From positions 1 to 64,000 of the forward strand of contig JAURWS010000029.1 in the NCBI GenBank assembly GCA_030654835.1: a DNA stretch of 64,000 bases, in the 5' to 3' direction. This stretch comes from Gammaproteobacteria bacterium (GTDB lineage: Bacteria; Pseudomonadota; Gammaproteobacteria; Pseudomonadales; Pseudohongiellaceae). The notes beneath the pieces were generated by a model, which was not told the DNA's origin, searched no databases, and saw only the letters and a program-made list of their open reading frames with translations. The position numbers and the translations under genes are program-made. This document shows, piece by piece, positions 41,027 to 49,541 of this stretch; within the stretch, counting starts at the first letter, position 1; every line of letters starts with the position of its first letter.

Positions 41027-42163
41027 ATGAACAGCAAGGGTGCTGAAAAAACTGCAGAACCGGTAGCGCAACACTCCGCGCTGAATGCGGGCGGATGTCC
41101 GGCTGCACGGGCGCTGGCTTTTTGTCTGGATGGCTGGCTGGTCAAGCCTGACAGCAATGAACTGATCGACCTGGGCAGTCAGAGCTCTGGCAATCAGCAG
41201 CGCCGTTCGCTGGAGCCGCGCCTGATGCATCTGCTGAGCCTGCTCGCCGCCGCCCCGCAGCGGGTATTCAGCCGCGAAGAACTCATGAGTCACCTGTGGC
41301 CACGGGTCATCGTCAACGAGAACTCTCTGACGCGAGCAGTTTCCGAGCTGCGTAAACAGCTTGCGCTGCCGGGCAGCACCACCCGCTTCATCGATACCAT
41401 TCCCAAGACCGGCTACCGCCTGTCCGCTGACTGCAAGGTGCGGGAATATGTCGAGCCTGTCTGCCAACCTGTCAGCGCAGCTGCAGGCCGCTGGCCGACA
41501 TTCATGACTTCTGCCAGAGGCGTCGCACTGGCTGCGACGTTCGCTGTCACCGCCGTGCTGCTGAGCAGCCTGCAACTGCCCTTCTCCAATCCGGATGCCA
41601 GCGAAGGTGCGATTGCGCTGGCCGACATCCACGTCAGCAGTCAGGCCGCTTTCGATGCACTTCTCGACGGACGCCTGGAGACGGTTGCCGCCCAGAGCAG
41701 CAGTCAGAATGGTGAGATGCTCGTGGAGATCGAAAAGCTGGATGCCACGCAGCCGGTGGTCTCCAGAGACGGCGGTCTGTTTGCCTATATCCGGCATCAC
41801 GATCAGGGTTCCAGCCTGATCCTCGGCTCCACGCAACTGCCCAGTTCGCCAATCACCGTGTTCACCACAGAAGATGCCATCTACAACCTGCAGTGGTCAC
41901 CTATCGAACGCGCCCTGCTGTTTGCCCAGAGCCCGCGCATCACCACTATCACCACCTCAGCCATGCTGCCGCTCGACGAACAGGCCAGTCTGGTGCTCTT
42001 CGATCTGGACAGTTTTACGACACGCGTGCTCTTCGGGCCAGGCAGTCACAGCGCCGAACGTGAAGGCAATACCACCACTCCCGCCGACGACGTCAATCAC
42101 AACGACGCCGCGCGCGGCTTCAAGCTGACGGCACTGGCGCGCTCGCTGGACTGGCTGTCCTGA
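41027..42163 (+). CDS. CadC/ToxR-like one-component membrane transcription regulator
   Basis: This 378-residue protein has a cytoplasmic winged-helix domain of the OmpR/PhoB type at about residues 30-135 (SLEPRLMHLLSLLAAAPQRV, WPRVIVNENSLTRAVSELRK, TRFIDTIPKTGYRLSADCKV), a single membrane helix near 164-186 and a periplasmic part of about 190 residues. That part is strand-rich, with TolB-like repeats (SRDGGLFAYIRHHDQGSSLI, YNLQWSPIERALLFAQS). It lacks a receiver domain, so it should sense a periplasmic signal directly, as CadC and ToxR do. It starts 307 bases from the divergent protease gene, so regulation of degQ is a natural guess. GGGGT precedes the ATG. Confidence 0.83.
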   Translation: MNSKGAEKTAEPVAQHSALNAGGCPAARALAFCLDGWLVKPDSNELIDLGSQSSGNQQRRSLEPRLMHLLSLLAAAPQRVFSREELMSHLWPRVIVNENSLTRAVSELRKQLALPGSTTRFIDTIPKTGYRLSADCKVREYVEPVCQPVSAAAGRWPTFMTSARGVALAATFAVTAVLLSSLQLPFSNPDASEGAIALADIHVSSQAAFDALLDGRLETVAAQSSSQNGEMLVEIEKLDATQPVVSRDGGLFAYIRHHDQGSSLILGSTQLPSSPITVFTTEDAIYNLQWSPIERALLFAQSPRITTITTSAMLPLDEQASLVLFDLDSFTTRVLFGPGSHSAEREGNTTTPADDVNHNDAARGFKLTALARSLDWLS

Positions 42164-42232
42164 TCAATCCCAATCAACGGCGCCGCCCGGATCAGTGTCC
42201 GGTCAGGTCGGGTCGGATTGAATGCCCTCTTG

Positions 42233-43468
42233 TTACTTCTCGTATCTGGCCAATTCGGCCCGGGCCACGACGCGGCGATGCACCTCGTCGGGACCATCCG
42301 CCAGTCGCAGCGTACGCTGACTGGTCCACAACGCCGCCAGCGGGAAGTCCTGAGACACTCCTGCAGCGCCATGCATCTGAATGGCACGATCTATTACACG
42401 CAGAGCCATGTTCGGCACCGCCACCTTGATCTGCGAAATCGCGTCGCGGGCAGCCTTGTTGCCGATGGTGTCCATCAGGTATGCCGCTTTGAAAACCAGC
42501 AGGCGACACATCTCGATCTCGATGCGGCTGTCGGCGATGGCGTCATAGTTGCCACCGAGTTCGGCCAGCGGTTTGCCGAAAGCCTGACGGCTAAGGGAAC
42601 GTTCACACATCAGTTGCAGCGCCTTCTCCGCCGCTCCGATGGACCGCATGCAATGGTGGATGCGGCCTGGCCCGAGACGCCCCTGAGAAATCTCGAAGCC
42701 GCGACCACGGCCGAGGATGATGTTCTTCTTCGGCACACGGACATTGTCATAGCGAATGTGCATGTGGCCGTGCGGGGCATCATCGCGCCCGAACACTTCC
42801 ATCGCCCTGACAACCCCTACACCGAGCGTGTCCATGGGAACCAGAATTTGCGACTGCCGGTTGTATTTCGGAGCGTCCGGGTCCGTGACCACCATGACGA
42901 TCATGATCTTGCAGCGCTTGTCACCCGCGCCGGAAATATAGAATTTCTCTCCGTTGATGACCCAGTCGTCGCAGTCGAGCACCGCCGTGGTGGCGATATT
43001 GGTCGCGTCGGACGAGGCAACATCCGGCTCGCTCATGGCGAAGGCCGAACGGATCGTGCCGGCCAGCAGCGGCTTCAGCCACTGCTCCTTCTGTTCCTCG
43101 GAACCGTAGCGCTCCAATACTTCCATGTTGCCGGTGTCAGGTGCGCTGCAATTGAACGCTTCGGAAGCCAGACGGCTGCGCCCCATGATCTCGGCCAAGT
43201 GGGCATACTCAAGGTTGGTGATGCCAGCGCCGCCCTGGCTTCTGGGCAGGAAGAAATTCCACAGCCCCAGTGCCCGCGCTTTCTGCTTCAGCCCTTCCAT
43301 GATCTCTTCCTGGCGCGGGGTGTGCGACCAGCGGTCCCCGACGGCGATATCAGCATGGTAATCATGCTCGACGGCGGCCACGTCCACTTCCACGAAGCGA
43401 CGAATCTTCTCGCGAATCTCGACCATCTCTGCCGACAGGCCCAGGTCCATCATGTTCTCAGTCTCCAA
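42233..43468 (-). CDS. Acyl-CoA dehydrogenase (ACAD10/11-like)
   Basis: A 411-residue flavoprotein of the acyl-CoA dehydrogenase fold. LWNFFLPRSQGGAGITNLEY, FAMSEPDVASSDATNI (flavin and substrate region), WVINGEKFYISGAGDKRCKI, GRLGPGRIHHCMRSIGAAEKAL and QMHGAAGVSQDFPLA, ending TLRLADGPDEVHRR, match the subgroup of human ACAD10/11 and bacterial orthologues, which use substituted or long acyl-CoAs. Electrons would go to ETF and then to ETF-QO encoded 7 kb away. It is followed by two SDRs and an MDR reductase on the same strand (33-base gap to the next gene upstream), suggesting one fatty-acid or branched-acid catabolic operon. Confidence 0.92.
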   Translation of the reverse strand: METENMMDLGLSAEMVEIREKIRRFVEVDVAAVEHDYHADIAVGDRWSHTPRQEEIMEGLKQKARALGLWNFFLPRSQGGAGITNLEYAHLAEIMGRSRLASEAFNCSAPDTGNMEVLERYGSEEQKEQWLKPLLAGTIRSAFAMSEPDVASSDATNIATTAVLDCDDWVINGEKFYISGAGDKRCKIMIVMVVTDPDAPKYNRQSQILVPMDTLGVGVVRAMEVFGRDDAPHGHMHIRYDNVRVPKKNIILGRGRGFEISQGRLGPGRIHHCMRSIGAAEKALQLMCERSLSRQAFGKPLAELGGNYDAIADSRIEIEMCRLLVFKAAYLMDTIGNKAARDAISQIKVAVPNMALRVIDRAIQMHGAAGVSQDFPLAALWTSQRTLRLADGPDEVHRRVVARAELARYEK

Positions 43469-43501
43469 CCATGTTCAAAGTGACAGCTTCAATGTGATGC
43501 A

Positions 43502-44266
43502 TTAACCGGCAATAGTCCCGCCGCCATCGATGACCAGCGTCTGCCCGGTGGTAAAACTGCCCGCCTCGGACGCCAGAAAGATAGCGGCGCCAGCGATCTC
43601 ATCGGGCTCGCCGATGCGGCGCAACGGATACTTTGCGACGGTGGCGGCATAGGTTTCGGGATTCTCCCAGAGGGCGCGGGCAAAGTCGGTGCGTACCAGC
43701 CCCGGCGCGATGCAGTTGACGCGGATATTCTTTGGTCCCCACTCGACGGCGAGGTTGCGGGCCATCTGCATATCCGCCGCTTTGGAAATGCCATAGGCAC
43801 CGAGGACTGTGCTGCCTTTGAGCCCGGCGATGGAGGATACGATGATTACCGCCCCTCCTCCCCTGGCCGCCATGCCTGGCAGAACCAACTGGCAGAGACG
43901 GTGAGCACTCCCGATGTTGGCATTCATGATCTTGTCGAATGCCTCATCGGGAATGTCCTGCGAAGAACCGTAATACGGATTCAACGCCGCATTACACACC
44001 AGAATATCAATGCCGCCGAAATGCGCCGTGGTCTTCTCGACCAGCATCCGCAACTGCTCCTTGTAATTGATATTGCAGGCGATCGCGACCGCCACGCCTC
44101 CTTCTGCATTGATAAGATCAGCCACCTCTTCGCAGGCCTGCTGATTCCTGCTGGAGATAACCACGTGTGCGCCGACTTGCGCCATGCGCCTGGCAATTGC
44201 CAGACCAATGCCCTTGGTTGAGCCCGTTATCAATGCCACTTTCCCTGCCAGATTGAATAAGCTCAC
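43502..44266 (-). CDS. Short-chain dehydrogenase/reductase, start beside a G12 tract
   Basis: A 254-residue SDR: ALITGSTKGIGLAIA (cofactor loop), ISSRNQQ, VCNAALNPYYG, IIVSSIAGLKGS (Ser) and YGISKAADMQ (Tyr-x3-Lys), then VNCIAPGLVRTDFA. All catalytic residues are present. Start choice is open: GTG 44266 gives MSLFNLAGKVALITG, the normal N-terminus, while GTG 44296 would add ten residues including three Gly from the G-run. The former is favoured on homology. The G12 tract sits 5 bases before that start and could alter translation if its length changes. It is next to the acyl-CoA dehydrogenase on the same strand. The substrate may be a 3-hydroxyacyl-CoA or other alcohol. Confidence 0.9.
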   Translation of the reverse strand: MSLFNLAGKVALITGSTKGIGLAIARRMAQVGAHVVISSRNQQACEEVADLINAEGGVAVAIACNINYKEQLRMLVEKTTAHFGGIDILVCNAALNPYYGSSQDIPDEAFDKIMNANIGSAHRLCQLVLPGMAARGGGAVIIVSSIAGLKGSTVLGAYGISKAADMQMARNLAVEWGPKNIRVNCIAPGLVRTDFARALWENPETYAATVAKYPLRRIGEPDEIAGAAIFLASEAGSFTTGQTLVIDGGGTIAG

Positions 44267-44271
44267 CTCGT

Positions 44272-44283
44272 CCCCCCCCCCCC
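44272..44283 (-). repeat. Homopolymer tract of 12 G (minus strand), candidate phase-variable site
   Basis: Twelve C on the plus strand (44272-44283) give a G12 run on the coding strand. It sits 5 bases upstream of the favoured GTG start of the SDR gene, between GGAA and ACGAG. Such tracts slip during replication and vary promoter or ribosome-site spacing in phase-variable genes. It may also be a sequencing-sensitive region. Confidence 0.85.
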
Positions 44284-44383
44284 TTCCAACAATCACGCGT
44301 TCAAATAGGTGTTATCACCAGTAAAAATAACACTTTGCAGTATTATCATAAACTAGCAAGAGGCGCAGAAAGGGACAAGTTTT

Positions 44384-45226
44384 TTATGGCGCAGACCTGT
44401 CTCTTTTGCCTTTGCCGATACTGGTTCCGCCGTCCACCGGAATAACTGTTCCATTGACATAGGCACCAGCGCGCGAGGCCAGGTAGATGAGCACGCCTGC
44501 GATGTCTTCCGCACTACCGATGCGCCCGAGCGGACAATCGTCCTCAATATCCTGGCGGTAATGTGCAAGCACATGATCGGTCATCTTCGATTCGAAGAAG
44601 CCCGGCGCGATGGCATTGACGGTGATGTGCTGCGGACCCAGCTCGACGGCGAGGGTGCGGGTGAGGTGATGCAGCGCCGCCTTACTGGCGGAATAGGCGA
44701 AAGTCGGCACGCGCTGCACGACAGGCACTTGCAAGCCATCCATCGAGCCGATATTGATGATGCGGGCGGGATCATCCGGCCGCGCCGCACGCTGCAGCAG
44801 AGGGATGAGGTCCCGGGTCAGCGCGAACACGCTGCTGACGTTGGTGCGCATGACCTTGTCGAAGGCGGCATCCGGGTAATCGGCGAGCGCCGCCCCCCAG
44901 TTGCTGCCAGCATTGTTGACCAGAATCGAGAGCCCGCCCGGTTCTCGACTCGTCAGTTCCGTCACTAGTGCCTGCCGCTGCTGCGCATCGTTGACATCGG
45001 CCGCAATCGCCACACAGTCACCCGCAGCCGCAAGGCTCTGAGCCGCCGCTCGACATCGTTCTGTGCTGCGTGAAGCGATGTAGACACGCACGCCGTTGCG
45101 CAACAGCGCCTCAGCCATCATGAATCCAAGACCGCTGGAACCACCGGTCACTAGGGCCGACTTGCCCTGCAGGGAAAAGAGCCGCTCGCTACCCAGTGTC
45201 CTGTCGCGCTTCGTCATAAGGCTCAC
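44384..45226 (-). CDS. Short-chain dehydrogenase/reductase
   Basis: A 280-residue SDR with an N-terminal extension of about 20 residues, then SALVTGGSSGLGFMMAEALL (cofactor loop), YIASRSTERC, LVNNAGSNWGAALADYPD, IINIGSMDGLQVP (Ser) and YSASKAALHHL (Tyr-x3-Lys), ending VIPVDGGTSIGKG. The GTG at 45226 overlaps the stop of the MDR gene by four bases (GTGA), implying coupled translation; ATG 45217 is an alternative. It resembles rhamnolipid- or gluconate-type SDRs (RhlG-like), but the substrate is open. Co-transcription with the MDR gene and the second SDR is likely. Confidence 0.9.
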   Translation of the reverse strand: MSLMTKRDRTLGSERLFSLQGKSALVTGGSSGLGFMMAEALLRNGVRVYIASRSTERCRAAAQSLAAAGDCVAIAADVNDAQQRQALVTELTSREPGGLSILVNNAGSNWGAALADYPDAAFDKVMRTNVSSVFALTRDLIPLLQRAARPDDPARIINIGSMDGLQVPVVQRVPTFAYSASKAALHHLTRTLAVELGPQHITVNAIAPGFFESKMTDHVLAHYRQDIEDDCPLGRIGSAEDIAGVLIYLASRAGAYVNGTVIPVDGGTSIGKGKRDRSAP

Positions 45227-46239
45227 TCTTCGGCAACCTTCACCAACTGCTTGCCAAAGTTCCTGCCGCGCAGCAATCCCCGGAACTGCTCCGGCGCATT
45301 CTCCAGCCCGGTGCCAATGCTTTCACGATGCTTGATCCGGCCTTCTTTGACCCAGCGCCCCAGCTGCACGGTGGCATCAGACCAGCGCTCCATCCATTCT
45401 GACACCAGAATGAAGCGATGCTCGGGGACGTTCGGGGCATCCTTGAGAATGTCGAATGGCGTCACCGCTTTGGTGATGTCAGCATCGTTATAGCTGGAGA
45501 CATACCCGCAAACCGGGACTCTGGCACCCTTGTTCAGCAGCGGCGCGACGGCTCGGGTAACGTCACCACCGACATTCTCGAAATAAATGTCGATGCCGTG
45601 CGGACAGGCCTGTGCCAGCTCTGCAGCGAGATTGCCGACCTTGTAGTCGATGCAGACATCGAAACCCAATTCCTCGGTGACATAGCGACACTTGTCCGGT
45701 CCGCCCGCAATGCCGACGACCCGCAGCCCGAGGATCTTGCCGAGCTGCCCCACCACCGAACCCACGGCACCAGAGGCGGCAGAGACGACCAAGGTCTCAC
45801 CGGCCACCGGCTTGCCGACTTCCAACAAACCGAAATAAGCGGTGCGGCCGGGCATGCCGACTACTCCCAGATGTGAAGACAGAGACCCATTGTCGAGATC
45901 CACCTTCATCAACCGGGGTGCGTTGTCATCGACCACGATCAGACTCTGCCAACCCATGTGGGCGGTGACGTAATCCCCGACCTGGAACTTGTCTGAGCGC
46001 GAATCGATCACGACTCCCGCTGACTCACCCACCATGATTTCACCGAGACCGACGGGCTTGGCATAGGACTTCACATCGTTCATGCGGCCCCGCATGTAAG
46101 GGTCCAGCGACAACCACAGCACCTTTATCAGCAGCTGTCCTGGCAGCAATGGCGGCACCTCCGTCTGCACGATTTCAAAACAGCTGTCATCTGGTTCGCC
46201 GACCGGCCTCTTCGCCAGCAGTACCCTGGTGTTTTTCAT
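45223..46239 (-). CDS. NADP-dependent zinc-free MDR oxidoreductase (CurA/prostaglandin reductase-like)
   Basis: A 338-residue medium-chain reductase of the leukotriene B4 dehydrogenase group. PLLPGQLLIKVLWLSLDPYM, RGRMNDVKSYAKPVGLGEIM, MPGRTAYFGLLEVGKPVAGE, VVSAASGAVGSVVGQLGKIL (NADP-binding), GPDKCRYVTEELGFDVCIDY, IDIYFENVGGDV and RFILVSEW match CurA/YncB/PTGR1-type enzymes, which reduce the alpha,beta double bond of enones and enals. No zinc ligands are visible, as expected. It is the first gene of a tightly packed minus-strand run with the SDRs and acyl-CoA dehydrogenase, suggesting processing of unsaturated intermediates. The 97-base gap to the aminotransferase holds no clear feature. Confidence 0.93.
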   Translation of the reverse strand: MKNTRVLLAKRPVGEPDDSCFEIVQTEVPPLLPGQLLIKVLWLSLDPYMRGRMNDVKSYAKPVGLGEIMVGESAGVVIDSRSDKFQVGDYVTAHMGWQSLIVVDDNAPRLMKVDLDNGSLSSHLGVVGMPGRTAYFGLLEVGKPVAGETLVVSAASGAVGSVVGQLGKILGLRVVGIAGGPDKCRYVTEELGFDVCIDYKVGNLAAELAQACPHGIDIYFENVGGDVTRAVAPLLNKGARVPVCGYVSSYNDADITKAVTPFDILKDAPNVPEHRFILVSEWMERWSDATVQLGRWVKEGRIKHRESIGTGLENAPEQFRGLLRGRNFGKQLVKVAEE

Positions 46240-46336
46240 TACTCCCCCTCCTCGTCAACCAGCGCTTGGCTGTCTTTATTGAATGATCACGTCATGACTG
46301 CCGGCCATACTAGCGGATGCTTATGGCAAATCCTAT

Positions 46337-47560
46337 TCATGCACAACGCGCCTGTAAGGGCTCGACTGTGCTTGAACGCATGACATCGAGTGTGGTCTCC
46401 AGCAGCGCCAACCCGCTCAGTAGCTCCGCTTCGGTAATCAGCAGACTCGGGATGATCCTGAGCACGGCATTGCGGGTCGGCGTCACCATCAATCCGAGCG
46501 CGAGGCAGCCCTGGGTCAACTCACCAACCTGAGCGTCATTGTGCATCTGGATTCCGATCAACAATCCCCGGCCACGCACCTCGGCCACAAATTCGGGATA
46601 CTTCTGCGCCAGCACCTGCAGTTGCACCATCGCCAGTTTCCCCATGTCGGCCACGCGCCCGGCGACATCCCGTTCCAGAAGATGAGTGACCACGGCGAAC
46701 GCTGCCGCGCAGCCGAGTGGATTACCGCAGTAGGTGCCACCGTGATCGCCCCTGTTGACACCGGCAGCCACCGCTTCGGTCATGGCAAATGCCGCAAACG
46801 GAAAGCCGCCGGCAATACCCTTGCCCATGGTCAGGATGTCAGGTTGCACATTCTGCGCATCCACCGCAAAGAAGGTCCCGGTGCGACAGAAGCCAGTCTG
46901 CACTTCATCGGCAATCAGCAACGTCCCATTCGCTCGACACAATTGTGCCAGCGCCTGCAGATAGCCCGGCGGCGGCACCCTGACACCACCCTCGCCCTGC
47001 ACAGGCTCCACAATCACCGCTGCAACCCTGTCATTCAGAGCGTCCGCCAGTGCATCGATATCGCCGAATGGGACGAACTGATTGCCGGGCACCAGAGGCA
47101 GATATTTCGCAGCGTTGTCGCTCCCGCCGGACAGTGACAGCGTACTCAGCGTGCGACCGTGAAACGACCCCGCCACGGCGATCACGTCCGGCCTGCCGGT
47201 CACCTTTCTCGCCAGCTTGACTGCGGCATCGTTAGCCTCGGCACCACTGTTGGCGAAGAACACCCGTGTCAGCCCCGCTGGCAATACCTGCTGCAGCAAC
47301 GTCAGCAAACGCGCGCGGATCGGGGAATAAGTGAAGCCGGAATTGGGGTTCTGCATAAGCTTGCCCGCCTGCTCCTGAATAGCGGCGACCAGCACAGGAT
47401 GACTGTGACCGAGACTGGTCACCCCCCACCCCGCCGTAAAGTCCAGGTACTGCATGCCCTTGTCGTCCCACACATGACTGCCCAGTCCGCGCTCGATGGC
47501 GACGGGCTGTTTCATGCAGATGGTCAGGCCAAGACTGTCTTCAATTTCTATGCTGTTCAT
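46337..47560 (-). CDS. Class III PLP aminotransferase, acetylornithine aminotransferase-like
   Basis: A 407-residue fold-type I class III aminotransferase. WDDKGMQYLDFTAGWGVTSL, FFANSGAEANDAAVKLARK, AGSFHGRTLSTLSLSG, EPVQGEGGVRVPPPGYL, LIADEVQTGFCRTGTFFA and DILTMGKGIAGGFPFAAFAM (PLP Lys), then GTYCGNPLGCAAA, follow the ArgD pattern. It may be acetylornithine aminotransferase of arginine synthesis, but related enzymes act on other omega-amino acids, so no symbol is given. GGAGG lies 5 bases before the ATG. The MDR gene lies 97 bases downstream, and a bidirectional terminator lies just upstream, so the aminotransferase starts its own transcript. Confidence 0.88.
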   Translation of the reverse strand: MNSIEIEDSLGLTICMKQPVAIERGLGSHVWDDKGMQYLDFTAGWGVTSLGHSHPVLVAAIQEQAGKLMQNPNSGFTYSPIRARLLTLLQQVLPAGLTRVFFANSGAEANDAAVKLARKVTGRPDVIAVAGSFHGRTLSTLSLSGGSDNAAKYLPLVPGNQFVPFGDIDALADALNDRVAAVIVEPVQGEGGVRVPPPGYLQALAQLCRANGTLLIADEVQTGFCRTGTFFAVDAQNVQPDILTMGKGIAGGFPFAAFAMTEAVAAGVNRGDHGGTYCGNPLGCAAAFAVVTHLLERDVAGRVADMGKLAMVQLQVLAQKYPEFVAEVRGRGLLIGIQMHNDAQVGELTQGCLALGLMVTPTRNAVLRIIPSLLITEAELLSGLALLETTLDVMRSSTVEPLQARCA

Positions 47561-47583
47561 GTTGCCTCCAGTTTTTCGCGGGT

Positions 47584-47625
47584 AAAAAAAAAACCTCCAG
47601 GAGTCGGGACGCCTGGAGGTTTTTT
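47584..47625. terminator. Bidirectional terminator upstream of the aminotransferase gene
   Basis: CCTCCAGG and CCTGGAGG form an 8-bp perfect stem around a 10-base loop, with ten A on the left and six T on the right. On the minus strand it follows the small Ala-rich gene by about 25 bases, which is the best evidence that this small gene is expressed. Confidence 0.93.
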
Positions 47626-47647
47626 GGTTCGGTGGTTCTATATGGCT

Positions 47648-47830
47648 TTAGAGAGTCTCAGGCATCTCCGGATGATAGGCGCTGGTCGCGCGCGCACGAC
47701 GGCGGGCTGCGGCAGCATTCGCAGTAGAGTTCGCAGCACTATTTGCAGCAGCCCACGCGGCCTGCATGGCAGCAGCCATGGGGCGAAGTTGTGTGCCAGG
47801 CACTTTGCTGAACGATCGAACTGACATCAT
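47648..47830 (-). CDS. Small Ala/Arg-rich protein of unknown function
   Basis: A 60-residue open frame starting at ATG 47830 (a second ATG follows at once), with AGGA four bases upstream, and ending 23 bases before a strong terminator. The product is basic and low-complexity: MMSVRSFSKVPGTQLRPMAA, then Ala/Asn-rich helices (repeats like WAAANSAANSTANAAAARRR), and a short tail YHPEMPETL. No signal or membrane segment is convincing; the helix could be amphipathic. Its ribosome site and own terminator argue for a real gene. It could be a leader, a small regulatory or nucleic-acid-binding protein; nothing more can be said. Confidence 0.58.
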   Translation of the reverse strand: MMSVRSFSKVPGTQLRPMAAAMQAAWAAANSAANSTANAAAARRRARATSAYHPEMPETL

Positions 47831-48020
47831 CGGTCCTGAGGTTGATCTTGAGTGTGGCATCTGCAAACGGATGCAGGCGCGAGGCGGGCGAATGTATTTG
47901 AACTTCTCGGGACTGTCAACCCGTGCTTAGATGAAAAGACTGGGCTAGAATGCCTTGAAAAACAAGAATGCCCGAAAACCATAACGCGGCCGACAGGCTG
48001 CGGCATCAGAGAATCTGCAG

Positions 48021-49526
48021 ATGACAGCCCTTCACGGCAGGAACAGATTACTGACCCCTTCCCTCTTGCGTTGCTCGCTGCTGGCGCTGACCCTGGCGTG
48101 CGCCAGCAATGGCATTCTATTGGCGCAGCAAGACAGCCCACCCCTGCAGAATGGCGTTGACACGCAACGCTCCATCGACCACGCCAACAGTCTGGCGGAA
48201 TATCAGCAGACCATCGACCGGCTGCAGAGCGAATTCGGTCCCTACGATAAGCGCCTGATCGAGCCGCTTGCAGGCATGAGCCAAGTCCTGATCGAAGCTG
48301 GCGACCACGACGCTGCCCTGCCGCTGCTGGATCAGCAACTGCAGATTCATCGCATCGGCAATGGTTTGTACACGACTGAGCAGATTCCCGTCATTCAGAC
48401 ACTGCTGCGCCTGCGTTCGGCGGCTGGCCAGTGGGACAGCGTGACCGACACCCTGCAGTATCTGGCGTGGGTGTATCAACGCGATGACACGCTGCCCCCG
48501 CTGGAACAGCTGGCGGGCCTCAAACAATTGGGCGACTGGCATATGCGAGCGCTGGGGCATGACAGCCGCGACAGGGAAGCCTTCCATCTCACACAACTCA
48601 GCAAGATGGAGGAGAGGGCCACCAGCATTGCCGAAATGCACTATGGCGCCGACAGTGTAGAACTGGCGCCCTACCTTTATGACGAAGCACTGGCAGCGGC
48701 CTACATCGGGCTGGCCATCATGATGACCAGCGAAACGTCGCAGGATCTCATGCTGCTCACCGAAGGCATCAGAAACCGACCGGTATCGGGCAACGCCGTG
48801 CCAATCGCCAGAGGTCTGACCGAAATCGAAATCGAGGCACAGTACGGATCGCGAGCCAGCACTGTCATTGAGCGCTCTTTCAAGAACAATATGGCAACAA
48901 GCCTGCAGAAACTGAAGCGGATCCGCGAGCTGTACGCGGCCAATGGCAACCTGGAGGCAGAGGGCCTCGCCCTGATTGCCATGGGAGACGCGACCCTGAT
49001 GCGGCAGCAATACGAAAACCAACCCGGTCATTTCGCCGGTGTACGCAGAGGCAGCTCCGCGCCGGGGCCAGCCCTGGAATACTACAGGGAGGCACTGGCC
49101 TTGTTCGAAGAAGCGGGTGTCTCTCCTGAGCTGCTGGAGGCATTGACGCGCTGCCCGGTGCTGCTGCCGGTGACTGCCTTCCGCGAGACGCTGCAGGAAG
49201 CCAAGCCGGATTGCCGACATCAAGCAGAGCCGCCACTGTACGATCTTGGAGACTACGATGTGATGTCGACGCTGATTCCGGGGCTGGAAGAGTCCACCAA
49301 ACCTTCCGACGGACAGATGGAGGCAGTATTGCTGTTTGCGGTGCGCTCCAATGGCCAGATCTCCAGCGCTGAAATCACACAGATCGAGCCGGACAACACG
49401 GCCAACCGCGTGCGTGCCCGCAAACTCACGGAGATCATGCAGTTCCGGCCGACACTGGCCAGCGGCATTTCCAGCCGGACTGAGAATGTGCTGCTGCGTG
49501 TCAGAATGCCTGCCGCACAGCAATAA
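48021..49526 (+). CDS. Exported TPR-like protein with a TonB-C-like C-terminal domain
   Basis: A 501-residue protein with a hydrophobic N-terminal signal (residues 13-35, ending near LLAQQ). Residues 55-330 are helical and TPR-like (DAALPLLDQQLQIHRIGNGL, VIQTLLRLRSAAGQWDSVTD). The last 90 residues (DGQMEAVLLFAVRSNGQISS, then RARKLTEIMQFRPTLASG) resemble the TonB C-terminal fold, where the repeated VxxNGxxxxxxV and FxPxxxxG blocks recur. It lacks an N-terminal TonB helix, so it may be a periplasmic adaptor rather than an energy transducer. It lies opposite and just beyond the small Ala-rich gene, with no close partner. A long antisense frame over it is treated as a shadow. Confidence 0.68.
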   Translation: MTALHGRNRLLTPSLLRCSLLALTLACASNGILLAQQDSPPLQNGVDTQRSIDHANSLAEYQQTIDRLQSEFGPYDKRLIEPLAGMSQVLIEAGDHDAALPLLDQQLQIHRIGNGLYTTEQIPVIQTLLRLRSAAGQWDSVTDTLQYLAWVYQRDDTLPPLEQLAGLKQLGDWHMRALGHDSRDREAFHLTQLSKMEERATSIAEMHYGADSVELAPYLYDEALAAAYIGLAIMMTSETSQDLMLLTEGIRNRPVSGNAVPIARGLTEIEIEAQYGSRASTVIERSFKNNMATSLQKLKRIRELYAANGNLEAEGLALIAMGDATLMRQQYENQPGHFAGVRRGSSAPGPALEYYREALALFEEAGVSPELLEALTRCPVLLPVTAFRETLQEAKPDCRHQAEPPLYDLGDYDVMSTLIPGLEESTKPSDGQMEAVLLFAVRSNGQISSAEITQIEPDNTANRVRARKLTEIMQFRPTLASGISSRTENVLLRVRMPAAQQ

Positions 49527-49541
49527 AAGCATAGGCTGCTG

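Noticed and set aside
42218-43483. Long plus-strand frame (421 codons) over the acyl-CoA dehydrogenase
   Set aside because: Antisense to an enzyme with all family motifs; no supporting start signal.
48117-49532. Long minus-strand frame (471 codons) over the TPR/TonB-like gene
   Set aside because: The plus-strand product has a signal peptide and ordered repeats; the minus product is Gln/His/Arg-rich with no motif.
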